A stretch of 34,607 bases of DNA from Prochlorococcus sp. AG-402-I23 (GCA_003216915.1 QCIB01000017.1:1-34607); one strand, 5' to 3'. Positions 17,887-25,305 are shown, counted from the stretch's first letter. The notes: generated by a model not told the origin, from the letters alone. Numbers and translations: made by a program.

Positions 17887-17911
17887 AAAACCCTTTCTTT
17901 GAAAGGGTTTT
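17887..17911. terminator. Strong hairpin, probable original tRNA-Phe terminator
   Basis: AAAACCCTTTC (17887-17897) pairs perfectly over 11 bp with GAAAGGGTTTT (17901-17911) around a 3-base loop. The T-tracts inside the stem allow termination in either direction. It lies 3 bp from the tRNA-Phe 3'-end copy at 17915, on its downstream (minus-strand) side. This is where a tRNA terminator would be expected, so it was probably the terminator of tRNA-Phe before the insertion. It now also serves the gene ending at 17822. Confidence 0.7.
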
Positions 17912-17914
17912 AAA

Positions 17915-17945
17915 GGTGCCAGGACCCAGATTTGAACTGGAGACA
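17915..17945 (-). repeat. Displaced tRNA-Phe 3' end (att-like half)
   Basis: This is a copy of the tRNA-Phe T-arm strand, 3' acceptor strand and the following CC. It matches 18869-18899 on the same strand except for one base at 17941. It lacks the D-arm, anticodon stem and 5' acceptor strand, so it is not a functional tRNA gene. It marks the distal junction of the putative element. Confidence 0.85.
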
Positions 17946-18019
17946 ATATTAAAAATAGTTAATTTTCAGTATCATTTTGATACCAAAAAGACCCTTTTTT
18001 GGGGTTAATTTTTTAACTA

Positions 18020-18093
18020 ACATTCCACTAACATTCCATATCCATTTGATAAGAATGGTTGTGCAGAATAATTTCTATTACAAAATGGAATGT
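18020..18093. repeat. Octamer array A (ACATTCCA)
   Basis: ACATTCCA occurs at 18020-18027 and 18031-18038, an 11-bp offset or about one helical turn. Its complement TGGAATGT is at 18086-18093. The inverted copies extend to a 10-bp match (TAACATTCCA/TGGAATGTTA). With array B it forms a mirror-image pair just inside each end of the putative element. This resembles arm-type integrase binding sites, though a repressor or replication-initiator site is also possible. Confidence 0.75.
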
Positions 18094-18219
18094 TATTAAC
18101 TCCATTAAATATTAGTTGGCTTAATAAAGTATTAAGTATTATTTCTAAAAGGCTTTAAAAAAAATATATGTTTTATTTTTAGTCAATCAAAATTTTAGAG
18201 AATATAAAGGGATTTTAAT

Positions 18220-18555
18220 ATGAAAGATTTCCTACTAAAAATTTTTAACTTTCTAAAAGATCTTTACAATAAACTTATTAAATTTTTAAAAAGTATTTCA
18301 CCTGATGAGAAGCCAGTTGAAGAAGAGAAGCCAGTTGAGGATGTAAAGCCTGCTGAAGAAGAGAAGCCAGTTGAGGATGTAAAGCCTGCTGAAGAAGAGA
18401 AGCCAGTTGAGGATGTAAAGCCTGCTGAAGAAGAGAAGCCAGTTGAGGATGTAAAGCCTGCTGAAGAAGAGAAGCCAGTTGAGGATGTAAAGCCTGCTGA
18501 AGAAGAGAAGCCAGTTGAGGATGTAAAGCCTGCTGAAGATGAAAAACCAGTTTAA
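18220..18555 (+). CDS. Repeat protein, element cargo
   Basis: This is a 111-residue protein. Residues 1-26 form a Lys-rich amphipathic or hydrophobic helix that could bind membrane. From residue 34 there are six identical 12-residue units, EEEKPVEDVKPA, flanked by partial units (PDEKPV before, EDEKPV after). The alternating Glu/Lys-Pro composition should give a stiff, extended, zwitterionic chain, similar in style to the TonB linker. No folded domain is present before the stop at 18553-18555. Coding-like sequence continues in frame beyond that stop (see 18556-18674). The ATG at 18220 has a GGGA-type ribosome-binding site (AAAGGGAT) about 7 bp upstream. It is the only clear gene within the tRNA-Phe element. 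Its function is unknown. Confidence 0.65.
   Translation: MKDFLLKIFNFLKDLYNKLIKFLKSISPDEKPVEEEKPVEDVKPAEEEKPVEDVKPAEEEKPVEDVKPAEEEKPVEDVKPAEEEKPVEDVKPAEEEKPVEDVKPAEDEKPV
18319..18534 (+). repeat. Six perfect 36-bp tandem repeats
   Basis: Six head-to-tail copies of a 36-bp unit beginning GAAGAAGAGAAGCCAGTT are identical at every base. They encode the 12-residue repeats of the ORF at 18220. Zero divergence points to recent expansion or ongoing homogenisation, so copy number probably varies between cells or strains. There are no spacers, so this is not a CRISPR array. Confidence 0.95.
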
Positions 18556-18674
18556 AAAAGATGGTGTACTGAATGTAATGCTTATGCAACTACAGCAAGC
18601 ATTTTAAAAGGACTCAAGAAATGGATGATATGAGTGAAAACATCAGAGCAAACTTCTATGGAGATGGAATGTAA
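18556..18674 (+). pseudogene. Possible degraded 3' continuation of the repeat gene
   Basis: Directly after the TAA at 18553-18555 the same frame reads KRWCTECNAYATTASILKG and on to a TGA at 18631-18633. It contains a CxxC pair (WCTEC) that looks like coding sequence. Near 18621 the frame that continues best shifts by one base to read MDDMSENIRANFYGDGM and stops at 18672-18674. This fits an older, longer protein with a small metal-binding-like C-terminal domain, broken by a stop and a frameshift. It could also be chance or two tiny ORFs. The segment 18634-18870 otherwise holds only array B, a hairpin and the tRNA terminator. Confidence 0.35.
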
Positions 18675-18736
18675 GTTCTGGGGAGTAAAAAAAATCAGTA
18701 ATTTTATTGCTCAACTTACATTCCACTTACATTCCA
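18665..18736. repeat. Octamer array B (mirror of array A)
   Basis: TGGAATGT is at 18665-18672, then ACATTCCA at 18718-18725 and 18729-18736, again with an 11-bp offset. The inverted arms extend to a perfect 13-bp match (TGGAATGTAAGTT against AACTTACATTCCA). The order is single inverted copy then tandem pair, the reverse of array A. The gap between single and pair is 45 bp here and 47 bp in A, so the two arrays are near mirror images facing the two ends of the element. Confidence 0.75.
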
Positions 18737-18746
18737 AAAATATGCC

Positions 18747-18776
18747 ACTCAGAGGGTTCATTTTTGCTCTCTGAGT
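18747..18776 (+). terminator. Hairpin after array B
   Basis: ACTCAGAG (18747-18754) pairs perfectly with CTCTGAGT (18769-18776) and is followed by the T-rich CTTTCTTT. It could terminate transcription from the repeat-protein gene before it runs into the tRNA-Phe antisense strand. The loop of 14 bases is long for a terminator. Confidence 0.45.
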
Positions 18777-18824
18777 CTTTCTTTAAATATCCTAAAAAGA
18801 CCTTTCAGAACATAAATTAGGCAT

Positions 18825-18848
18825 TAAAAAAGCACCTTTTCAGATGCT
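18825..18848 (-). terminator. Terminator of tRNA-Phe (element-side)
   Basis: On the minus strand AGCATCT pairs with AGGTGCT (one G-U) around a GAAA loop, followed by six T. It lies 20 bp downstream of the tRNA 3' end. It is unrelated in sequence to the hairpin at 17887-17911, which fits the tRNA having gained a new downstream region from the inserted element. Confidence 0.75.
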
Positions 18849-18870
18849 CATTTAATTCCATAATGGAAGG

Positions 18871-18943
18871 TGCCAGGACCCAGATTTGAACTGGGGACAC
18901 GGCGATTTTCAGTCGCCTGCTCTACCAACTGAGCTATCCCGGC
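18871..18943 (-). tRNA. trnF-GAA: tRNA-Phe (GAA)
   Basis: This 73-nt tRNA folds cleanly. The acceptor stem is GCCGGGA with TCCTGGC (one G-U pair), the D-arm is GCTCAGTTGGTAGAGC, the anticodon stem-loop contains CTGAAAA (anticodon GAA), and the T-arm contains GTTCAAATC. The discriminator is A. The genome encodes only CC after it, so CCA must be completed enzymatically. The 3' half is duplicated at 17915-17945. Confidence 0.97.
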
Positions 18944-19032
18944 TCTAACCTATATACTCTAAATTAAGATGTGTAGTTTGTGAAACCCTTTTCATTAAAA
19001 ATTTTATATCTTTATCAAATATCCAAAAATTA

Positions 19033-20262
19033 TTACCTTGAATTAATCGCTAATAATGCAGTACCAAAAGAAGTGGTTTTATTGCATGAAACTATAGGTA
19101 TATTGATAATTTTTTCTCTTATTTTTCTCCACTGAGGGTTTTTTGAACCTCCACCAATGGTAATAATTTTTTTTGGAAGCGAACCTGTTAGTTCGCCTAG
19201 TTTTTCCCATCCTTTCAATTCGATCTTAGCTAGCCCCTCGAATAATGCATGTAAATAAAGTGAGTCGCTTACTGGCCTTGGACCAAGTATCGGCTCTAAA
19301 TTAGAATTATTAAGAGGAAATCTCTCTCCTTTACTATTAAGAGGTAATAGATTTAAAGAAGTATTTTTTGATGGATTTATTTGTCGACTGAGCTCCTTTA
19401 TTTCTAAATCAGAAAAGAACTGAGACAAGATACCGCATCCTGCGTTTGATGCTCCTCCACATATCCAATCGCCGTTTACTCTATGGTTTGTAATCCCTTG
19501 TTTTTTTATAGGGTTATCAATAACTTTTTTAACAACAATAGTTGTTCCTAAAACTGTGAGGCCATCTTCTTTACCTAAACCTGCAGCTATTAAACTTGCA
19601 TTAGAGTCAGTGGTGCCTGAGATTAATATTAATTTCTTGTTCAATTTAAATCTCTCTGCTAAATCAAAATTCACTTGTCCAATAATTTTTCCACTTTTTA
19701 TTATTTGAGGAAGACATTTTTGCCATGAAGTATTGAGATAGCTATTTGGCCATGATTCTTTTTTTAGATCCCAACCAAGTTTTAGATTATTACCTTCTTC
19801 TCCATGTGTCCAATCTTTTAAAAACCAACCAGTGATCCAATCAGATTGATGTCGTAAAAGTATATTTGTCCCATATTTATCTATTAGTTTTAATGCTTTA
19901 GCAAGACTACTGTATGGTGTTCGCAGATGATCTTCTCCACAAGTTAGTGATTCAAGAAGGATCTTATGTTCATTACATGCTTGGTCATAAGGTATTGCTT
20001 CTCCTATCGGTTCTCCTTGCAAATTTGATGCTGTTAAAGTTCCTGAGGTACCGGAGATAGCCAATTTATTAAGGTTAATTTTTACCTCAATAGGTAAATT
20101 TACTAAGAGATTTTCACAGGAATTGATCCAAGAATTTGGATTTTTAAAGCTGTATGAATAAGGTACTGAATTAGAATATACTAATTTCTTATGAAGATTA
20201 ATTATTGATATTCTTGCACCACTGGTTCCAAAATCTAACCCTCCATAAAAATTATCAGGCAT
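19033..20262 (-). CDS. FGGY-family carbohydrate kinase
   Basis: This 409-residue sugar kinase of the xylulokinase/ribulokinase superfamily has an N-terminal phosphate loop, GLDFGTSGARISI (residues 8-20). The SGTTDSNASLIAAGLG region and the C-terminal adenine-binding motif TIGGGSKNPQW are both present, and SCNKTTSFGTALLA near the end is also typical. Cyanobacterial members have been described as D-ribulose- or xylulose-type kinases; the sugar cannot be fixed from sequence alone. The length is somewhat short compared with about 480-500 residues for classic XylB. The ATG at 20262 lies 12 bp downstream of metK in the same direction. Confidence 0.85.
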   Translation of the reverse strand: MPDNFYGGLDFGTSGARISIINLHKKLVYSNSVPYSYSFKNPNSWINSCENLLVNLPIEVKINLNKLAISGTSGTLTASNLQGEPIGEAIPYDQACNEHKILLESLTCGEDHLRTPYSSLAKALKLIDKYGTNILLRHQSDWITGWFLKDWTHGEEGNNLKLGWDLKKESWPNSYLNTSWQKCLPQIIKSGKIIGQVNFDLAERFKLNKKLILISGTTDSNASLIAAGLGKEDGLTVLGTTIVVKKVIDNPIKKQGITNHRVNGDWICGGASNAGCGILSQFFSDLEIKELSRQINPSKNTSLNLLPLNSKGERFPLNNSNLEPILGPRPVSDSLYLHALFEGLAKIELKGWEKLGELTGSLPKKIITIGGGSKNPQWRKIREKIINIPIVSCNKTTSFGTALLAINSR

Positions 20263-20274
20263 AGAGAAAATATT

Positions 20275-21516
20275 TTACAAAAAGATTTTGGAAGCCTCTG
20301 CTAGTTGGGCTGCTTTTTCTTCTACATTTTCCCAAGGGAGCTCAAGATCTCTTCTGCCAAAATGTCCATAGGAAGCAGTTTTTCTAAAAAATTTACCTCC
20401 CATTTTTTTGGGTAGATTTCTTAAGTTAAATTCTTTTATTATTGCTGCGGGTCTTAAATCAAAGTGCTCTTTAATTAGCTCAGTCAAATTAGCTTGTGAA
20501 ATAACACCTGTATCAAAAGTTTCTACGAGAATGGAAATTGGTTTTGCTACTCCAATTGCATAACTTAATTGTACTTCTGCTTTTTTTGCCAATTTTGCCT
20601 TAATTATGCTTTTAGCGACATAACGTGCTGCATAAGCTGCTGATCTATCTACTTTTGTGGGATCTTTACCAGAAAATGCTCCTCCTCCGTGTCTTGCATA
20701 TCCACCATAAGTATCTACAATAATTTTTCTGCCAGTTAGCCCTGCATCTCCTTGAGGCCCCCCTACGACAAATTTTCCCGTGGGGTTTACTAGAAATCTT
20801 GTCTTGCTGATGTTTGGTTTGATTTCTAAATCTTCAGTTGCAGGAATTACAACATGCGTCCATAAATCTTCTTTTATTCTTTGACGAATTTCTTCTTCAT
20901 TTGTTGTTCCATCAATCTCAGGATTATGTTGAGTTGAAATTAAAATCGTGTTAATTGAGACTGGTAAACCTTTTTCGTAATCAATGCTTACTTGAGTTTT
21001 ACCATCAGGGAGTAGATAATTAAGGACTTCTTCATGCCTCACTTTGGCAAGTTGAATGGCTAATCTATGTGCCAAGCTAATCGGTAAGGGCATTAATTCA
21101 GGCGTCTCATCACATGCATAGCCGAACATTATGCCTTGGTCCCCAGCTCCGGTATTATCTTCCAAATCATCGTTAACATCATCCGCTTCGTTTACTCCTT
21201 GAGAAATATCTGGTGATTGTTCGTCAAGTGCTACTAAAACAGCACAACTATTTGCGTCAAAACCACCTGCTCTATAGCCTTCATATCCAATTTCTTTAAT
21301 TACATTTCTAACAATTTTTATATAATCTACTTTTGCTTTTGAAGTTATTTCTCCAGTAAGTAAACAAAGACCAGTATTAACAACAGTTTCGCATGCAACT
21401 CTGCTCTCTGGATCTTCTGCCAATAAAGCATCTAAAACAGCGTCACTAATTTGATCACATATTTTGTCAGGATGACCTTCAGTAACGGATTCCGAAGTGA
21501 AAATGAAATCACTCAT
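20275..21516 (-). CDS. metK: S-adenosylmethionine synthetase (MetK)
   Basis: MetK makes SAM from methionine and ATP. The 413-residue protein carries [20 protein letters not shown] at the N-terminus, [12 protein letters not shown] in the middle and the P-loop-like [19 protein letters not shown] near residue 275, all family signatures. The product feeds chlorophyll and other methylations, and the by-product methylthioadenosine is handled by MtnP, also in this window. The start is ATG at 21516. The 138-bp leader has repeats that could form alternative RNA structures, and no Shine-Dalgarno sequence is seen. Confidence 0.97.
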   Translation of the reverse strand: MSDFIFTSESVTEGHPDKICDQISDAVLDALLAEDPESRVACETVVNTGLCLLTGEITSKAKVDYIKIVRNVIKEIGYEGYRAGGFDANSCAVLVALDEQSPDISQGVNEADDVNDDLEDNTGAGDQGIMFGYACDETPELMPLPISLAHRLAIQLAKVRHEEVLNYLLPDGKTQVSIDYEKGLPVSINTILISTQHNPEIDGTTNEEEIRQRIKEDLWTHVVIPATEDLEIKPNISKTRFLVNPTGKFVVGGPQGDAGLTGRKIIVDTYGGYARHGGGAFSGKDPTKVDRSAAYAARYVAKSIIKAKLAKKAEVQLSYAIGVAKPISILVETFDTGVISQANLTELIKEHFDLRPAAIIKEFNLRNLPKKMGGKFFRKTASYGHFGRRDLELPWENVEEKAAQLAEASKIFL

Positions 21517-21604
21517 TTACAAATAATTTTAAAATTAGACCTTATCCTAAATTAGACTATCGTTACAAATCAATTATTTGTAAATTAAATAATACTTGTA
21601 CAAG
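21517..21604 (-). promoter_or_regulatory. metK leader with competing inverted repeats
   Basis: Read in the metK direction, a palindrome CTTGTACAAG (21604-21595) is followed by TTACAAAT (21583-21576). Next comes its complement ATTTGTAA (21570-21563), and then a second ATTTGTAA (21524-21517) that abuts the ATG. The single TTACAAAT can pair with either complement: the first gives a local hairpin with a 5-base loop, and the second would cover the start-codon region. A 14-bp palindrome TAATTTTAAAATTA lies between. This could be a regulatory leader, but AT-rich sequence makes weak repeats common, and it matches no riboswitch class I recognise. Confidence 0.3.
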
Positions 21605-21654
21605 AATAATGATGCTTAAATTCTGATATTCGTGCACAAAACTAATAAGTCAAT

Positions 21655-22746
21655 TTATGCTTTTTCAGCGGAAGCTGTAAGGATTTCTTCATTATCGTCA
21701 GTTTGTTCAAATAACATTTGTTTGTATTTAGCAGCCATTTCTTCAGCTTTACTAAAAACTTTTTGAGGATCCGTTAGCATATCGCCTGGTTCAGGTTCAA
21801 GTGCTTTAGTAGATAATGAAATTCTTCCTCTTTCTGAATCAAGGTCAATTATCATAACTTTCATTTGGTCATTCACATTTAAAACATTATGGGGAGTCTC
21901 AATATGTTCATGACTAATCTCAGAAATGTGCAATAGACCACTAACTCCACCAATATCAATAAAGGCACCATAAGGTTTAATACCTTTTACAGAACCAACA
22001 ACAACTTCTCCTACCTCAAGTCGGTTCATTTTTTTCTCAACCAAAGCTCTTCTATGACTTAATACTAATCTATTTCTCTCTTCATCAACTTCAAGAAATT
22101 TTAAAGGTAAATATTCACCTTCTAAGTCATCTTTAATTTTTCGAGCACTTATATGAGAGCCCGGGATAAAACCTCTCAACCCCTCTACCCTAACAAGAGC
22201 CCCACCTCTGTTTGTTGCAAAAACTTCAGAATATATAGTTGCATCTTCTTTTTGGAGTTGTCTAACCCTTTCCCATGCTCTCTGATATTCAATTCTTCTA
22301 ATGGAGAGGGCTAATTGGCCATCTTCATTTTCCTCACTCATTATGAAAAATTCTCTACTTTCCGAAGGTTGTAAAACATCATTAAGTCCTTCAACTCTAT
22401 TTATTGAAACCTCCTGAACTGGCATAAAAGCAGCTGTTTTTGCCCCTATATCTATCATGGCCCCTTTGGGCTCTAGAGCAAAAACGGTACCTTTAACTAG
22501 ATCGCCAGGTTTAAAATTATAGTCATACTTCCCCAAAAGTGATGCGAATTCTTCTTGTGTGAATCCTGCGTTCTCAAAATCCGCATTTGTTCTGCTAGAG
22601 GAAGAATCTGCTGAAGGTATATCGCTCTTCTCGAATGATAAATCTTCCTCATTTTGAGATGCTGAATCAACATCTAACTCAGACGAATTTTTAATTTCTT
22701 GATCCTCAGAAAGTTCTTTAATGGTTTGGGAAGAATTTTCGTTCAT
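21655..22746 (-). CDS. rpsA: 30S ribosomal protein S1
   Basis: This 363-residue cyanobacterial-type S1 has an acidic, Ser-rich N-terminus (1-60) and three S1 RNA-binding domains. They begin near residues 80 (GDLVKGTVFALEPKGAMIDI), 165 (FATNRGGALVRVEGLRGFIPG) and 250 (GEVVVGSVKGIKPYGAFIDI). S1 recruits mRNA to the small subunit, which matters here because many genes in the window lack clear Shine-Dalgarno sequences. The start is ATG at 22746. It lies downstream of nrdR across 109 bp. Confidence 0.96.
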   Translation of the reverse strand: MNENSSQTIKELSEDQEIKNSSELDVDSASQNEEDLSFEKSDIPSADSSSSRTNADFENAGFTQEEFASLLGKYDYNFKPGDLVKGTVFALEPKGAMIDIGAKTAAFMPVQEVSINRVEGLNDVLQPSESREFFIMSEENEDGQLALSIRRIEYQRAWERVRQLQKEDATIYSEVFATNRGGALVRVEGLRGFIPGSHISARKIKDDLEGEYLPLKFLEVDEERNRLVLSHRRALVEKKMNRLEVGEVVVGSVKGIKPYGAFIDIGGVSGLLHISEISHEHIETPHNVLNVNDQMKVMIIDLDSERGRISLSTKALEPEPGDMLTDPQKVFSKAEEMAAKYKQMLFEQTDDNEEILTASAEKA

Positions 22747-22855
22747 TTGTTGTATCGCAGACTACCTAAGGTAGTTAGAAAGGAATGCTACTAGCCTGCA
22801 AACCAATAGCAAAAAGCATTTGTGTTATGTATTCTACACTTTAAGATGCTGAATT

Positions 22856-23335
22856 TTATGAAATTGAAGCTAATTGGTTTTTTGAACTTCCCTTTAGAGA
22901 TTCAAGAGTAGAAATAAAATCTTTTACCCCATTAAATTTTCTGTAAACTGAGGCGTATCTTATATAGGCGACTTCGTTTTCTTTTCTGAGATTTTTAAGT
23001 ATTAATTCTCCTATTTGTGAAGATTTAATATCTTTATTAGAGTCTTGAACGATTTGTGATTCAATTCCATCTACGAAATTAATAATTGCTTCACTACTGA
23101 AGTTGGTCTTTTCACATGCTCTAGATATACCAGTAAATAATTTTTGTTTATCAAATAATTCTCTGCCACCGTCTTTCTTTATAACTGAAACTGGCATTGA
23201 TTCCACTCTTTCATAAGTTGTAAATCTAAAGCTGCAATTTAAACACTCTCTCCTTCTCCGAACACTTTTACCACTATCAGCAGATCTTGATTCCAAAACT
23301 CTGCTATCTGTGTTTTGACAGGTTGGACACTGCAT
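22856..23335 (-). CDS. nrdR: Transcriptional repressor NrdR
   Basis: NrdR is the 159-residue repressor of ribonucleotide reductase genes. The N-terminal zinc ribbon has C3, C6, C31 and C34 (CPTC and CLNC), with a basic patch (SVRRRREC). An ATP-cone domain follows from about residue 47 ([16 protein letters not shown]) and senses ATP/dATP. The start is ATG at 23335. It lies downstream of the psbB-psbT terminator and upstream of rpsA, all on the same strand. Confidence 0.96.
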   Translation of the reverse strand: MQCPTCQNTDSRVLESRSADSGKSVRRRRECLNCSFRFTTYERVESMPVSVIKKDGGRELFDKQKLFTGISRACEKTNFSSEAIINFVDGIESQIVQDSNKDIKSSQIGELILKNLRKENEVAYIRYASVYRKFNGVKDFISTLESLKGSSKNQLASIS

Positions 23336-23400
23336 GTAGTGAAATAAGATTAACTGTAACTCTAATAGTAGAGTAATTTGCTAATTATGAAAAGTAAAAT

Positions 23401-23430
23401 AAAAAGACCTCTTGTTACAGAGGTCTTTTT
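23401..23430. terminator. Terminator after psbB-psbT
   Basis: A perfect 12-bp stem, AAAAAGACCTCT (23401-23412) with AGAGGTCTTTTT (23419-23430), encloses a 6-base loop. Its A/T runs make it usable on either strand. It lies 7 bp after the psbT stop on the minus strand and separates the PSII operon from nrdR. Confidence 0.85.
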
Positions 23431-23437
23431 ATTAAGG

Positions 23438-23536
23438 TCATTTTTTGTCGAATTTAGGTGGATCTCTAAAGGCGACAGCAAAGAATAAGGTAACAACTGC
23501 GAGAGTTAAAATAAGAACGTAAGCAAAAGCTTCCAT
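23438..23536 (-). CDS. psbT: Photosystem II protein T (PsbT)
   Basis: PsbT is 32 residues: [20 protein letters not shown], then [12 protein letters not shown]. It has a single transmembrane helix and the conserved FRDPP turn. It sits near the PSII dimer interface and helps recover the acceptor side after photodamage. It lies 23 bp downstream of psbB and is followed by a strong terminator. No psbH follows. Confidence 0.96.
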   Translation of the reverse strand: MEAFAYVLILTLAVVTLFFAVAFRDPPKFDKK

Positions 23537-23559
23537 AAGATTAAGTAATAAAGTTTAGA

Positions 23560-25083
23560 TTAAACCCTTCCTGGGATTCTTCTTGTGGATTCGTCACCAA
23601 GTTTCTTGAATAAACCAAATTCAACTTGGTCGCCAATCTCAGCATCAATACCAGCAAAGGAATTTCTGTAAAGAGTTCTTGAAGCATGCCACCAGTGGCC
23701 GAACAAGAATAGCAATCCGAAACATAGATGCGCATATGTAAACCAGGCTCTTGGGGAGCTTCGGAATACACCGTCAGATTTATATGTCTCTCTGTCAAAC
23801 TTGAATGCTTCTCCAAGTTGAGCTTTTCTAGCTAATCTTTTAACTACTGCAGGATCAGTAAATGTTTGACCATTAAGATCTCCACCATAGATAGTTGCAG
23901 TAATCCCAGTCTGTTCAAATGAATACTTTGCTTCAGCTCTTCTAAATGGAATATCTGCTCTTACATTACCTTCTTTGTCTTCAAGGATGACAGGGAAGTT
24001 TTCAAAGAAATTAGGTATTCTTCTAACTTCTAAATCGTTGCCTTCCTTATCTTGAAAAGCAATGTGACCTTGCCAACCAGTTGGTAAACCATCACCATTA
24101 ACAAGAGCTCCAACTCTGAATAATCCTCCTTTAGCAGGACTATTACCAACATAATCGTAGAAGGCTAATTTCTCTGGAATCGAAGCATATGCCTCTTCTT
24201 TGGTGGCACCATCGTCAATAGCTGCTTGAACCCTTCTATTAATTTCAGTTTTGAAATAGCCGGAATCCCATTGATATCTTGTAGGACCAAATAATTCTAC
24301 TGGAGTTGTTGCTGAACCATACCACATCGTTCCTGCAACAACGAAAGACACAAATAATACTGCAGCTAGAGCACTAGCTAGTACTCCTTCAAGACTTCCA
24401 AGTTTCAATGCTCTATACAGTCTTTCTCCAGGTCTATTGGTAATGTGAAAAATACCTCCAATAATCCCCATAAGTCCAGCAGCAATATGATTAGCAACAA
24501 TTCCTCCTGGATTAAAAGGATTAAATCCATCAACTCCCCAAGAAGGGGCTACAGGCTCTACATGACCAGTTAAACCATAAGGATCAGAAACCCAAATCCC
24601 TACGTTTGCGCAGTGAAATGCTCCAAAACCAAAACATGTAATTCCTGCTAAAAGAAGATGAATTCCAAAGATTCTTGGCAGATCGAGAGCTGGCTCACCT
24701 GTTCTTGAATCTTCCCATAAATCTAAGTCCCAGTATGTCCAGTGCCATATAGAGGCCAACATCAATAGTCCACTAAATACAATGTGTGCTGCAGCAACCC
24801 CTTCAAAACTCCAGAATCCAGGATCAACTCCTGTAGCACCGGTTATATCCCATCCGTTCCAACTACTTGTGATACCGAGTCTAGCCATAAAAGGCATGAC
24901 GTACATTCCCTGTCTCCACATAGGATTGAGAACAGCATCAGATGGATCAAAAATGGCTAATTCATATAGAGCCATAGAACCGGCCCAGCCGGCTAATAAT
25001 GCAGTATGCATAAGATGCACAGCAAGTAGTCGACCTGGGTCATTAATAACTACTGTGTGAACTCGATACCAAGGCAATCCCAT
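23560..25083 (-). CDS. psbB: Photosystem II CP47 chlorophyll protein (PsbB)
   Basis: CP47 is the 507-residue inner antenna of PSII, with six transmembrane helices and many His ligands for chlorophyll. The N-terminus [20 protein letters not shown] and the C-terminal helix [20 protein letters not shown] are diagnostic. The large lumenal loop between helices V and VI (about residues 255-445) includes [12 protein letters not shown]. The C-terminus ends in [11 protein letters not shown]. The start is ATG at 25083. It heads the psbB-psbT unit and diverges from the ferredoxin gene across a 222-bp gap. Confidence 0.98.
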   Translation of the reverse strand: MGLPWYRVHTVVINDPGRLLAVHLMHTALLAGWAGSMALYELAIFDPSDAVLNPMWRQGMYVMPFMARLGITSSWNGWDITGATGVDPGFWSFEGVAAAHIVFSGLLMLASIWHWTYWDLDLWEDSRTGEPALDLPRIFGIHLLLAGITCFGFGAFHCANVGIWVSDPYGLTGHVEPVAPSWGVDGFNPFNPGGIVANHIAAGLMGIIGGIFHITNRPGERLYRALKLGSLEGVLASALAAVLFVSFVVAGTMWYGSATTPVELFGPTRYQWDSGYFKTEINRRVQAAIDDGATKEEAYASIPEKLAFYDYVGNSPAKGGLFRVGALVNGDGLPTGWQGHIAFQDKEGNDLEVRRIPNFFENFPVILEDKEGNVRADIPFRRAEAKYSFEQTGITATIYGGDLNGQTFTDPAVVKRLARKAQLGEAFKFDRETYKSDGVFRSSPRAWFTYAHLCFGLLFLFGHWWHASRTLYRNSFAGIDAEIGDQVEFGLFKKLGDESTRRIPGRV

Positions 25084-25305
25084 CGGTTAATTTCTAGTAA
25101 CTATGCTGAATAAACAGCTAAACATCACGATAGTAAGGGTTTTTTAGTCTTTCAGGGATTTTTGTAAATAAATTTATTTTCTATCAAAAATTGGGTAAAT
25201 CAATTTGCATTACTGAGTTTTCAAGGAATTTTTGACTAAAAAATGTTAATATTTTGGTCACAATTCTCAAAGTAAAACGCCAAAATAAGAAAAATAACTA
25301 AAAAA

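Larger units (their letters stand above)
17915..18899. mobile_element. Apparent mini integrative element at tRNA-Phe (integrase-less)
   Basis: The segment is bounded by direct repeats. The 31-bp sequence at 17915-17945 matches 18869-18899 at 30 of 31 positions (one G to A change), and the right copy is the 3' end of the intact tRNA-Phe. Inside are two mirror-image octamer arrays (18020-18093 and 18665-18736), a repeat-rich ORF, and a second tRNA terminator at the tRNA-proximal end. This layout is what integration into a tRNA 3' end by a tyrosine recombinase leaves: a restored tRNA on one side and the displaced 3' end, with its old terminator, on the other. No integrase, replication or transposase gene is visible, so it would be non-autonomous or a remnant. 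Tycheposons of Prochlorococcus use the same tRNA-based logic but are larger. No identity with that family can be shown here. Confidence 0.65.

Noticed and set aside
17962..17970. ATTTTCAGT shared with the tRNA-Phe anticodon region (18905-18913), suggesting a longer tRNA remnant
   Set aside because: Spacing from the 3'-end copy differs by 11 bp and the flanks do not match; a 9-base match in AT-rich DNA can be chance.
17915..17986. Second tRNA-Phe gene
   Set aside because: Only the 3' 29 bases match; there is no D-arm, anticodon stem or 5' acceptor strand, so it cannot fold as a tRNA.
17985..18015. ACCC-T6-GGGGT hairpin as a terminator
   Set aside because: The stem is only 4-5 bp with a 6-7-base loop and serves no obvious gene.
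18319..18534. 36-bp repeats resembling a CRISPR array by unit length
   Set aside because: The units are head-to-tail with no spacers, are in frame within an ORF, and no cas genes are present.
18278..18589. 103-residue minus-strand ORF with LQQALHPQLAS repeats
   Set aside because: It is the antisense shadow of the six 36-bp repeats; its repetitive frame stays open only because the sense repeats lack stops in that phase.
21517..21654. Known SAM riboswitch upstream of metK
   Set aside because: No SAM-I, SAM-II or SAM-V core could be recognised; only simple AT-rich inverted repeats are visible.
23541..23816. 91-residue minus-strand ORF overlapping the psbB 3' end
   Set aside because: It lies in another frame of the strongly conserved CP47 gene.
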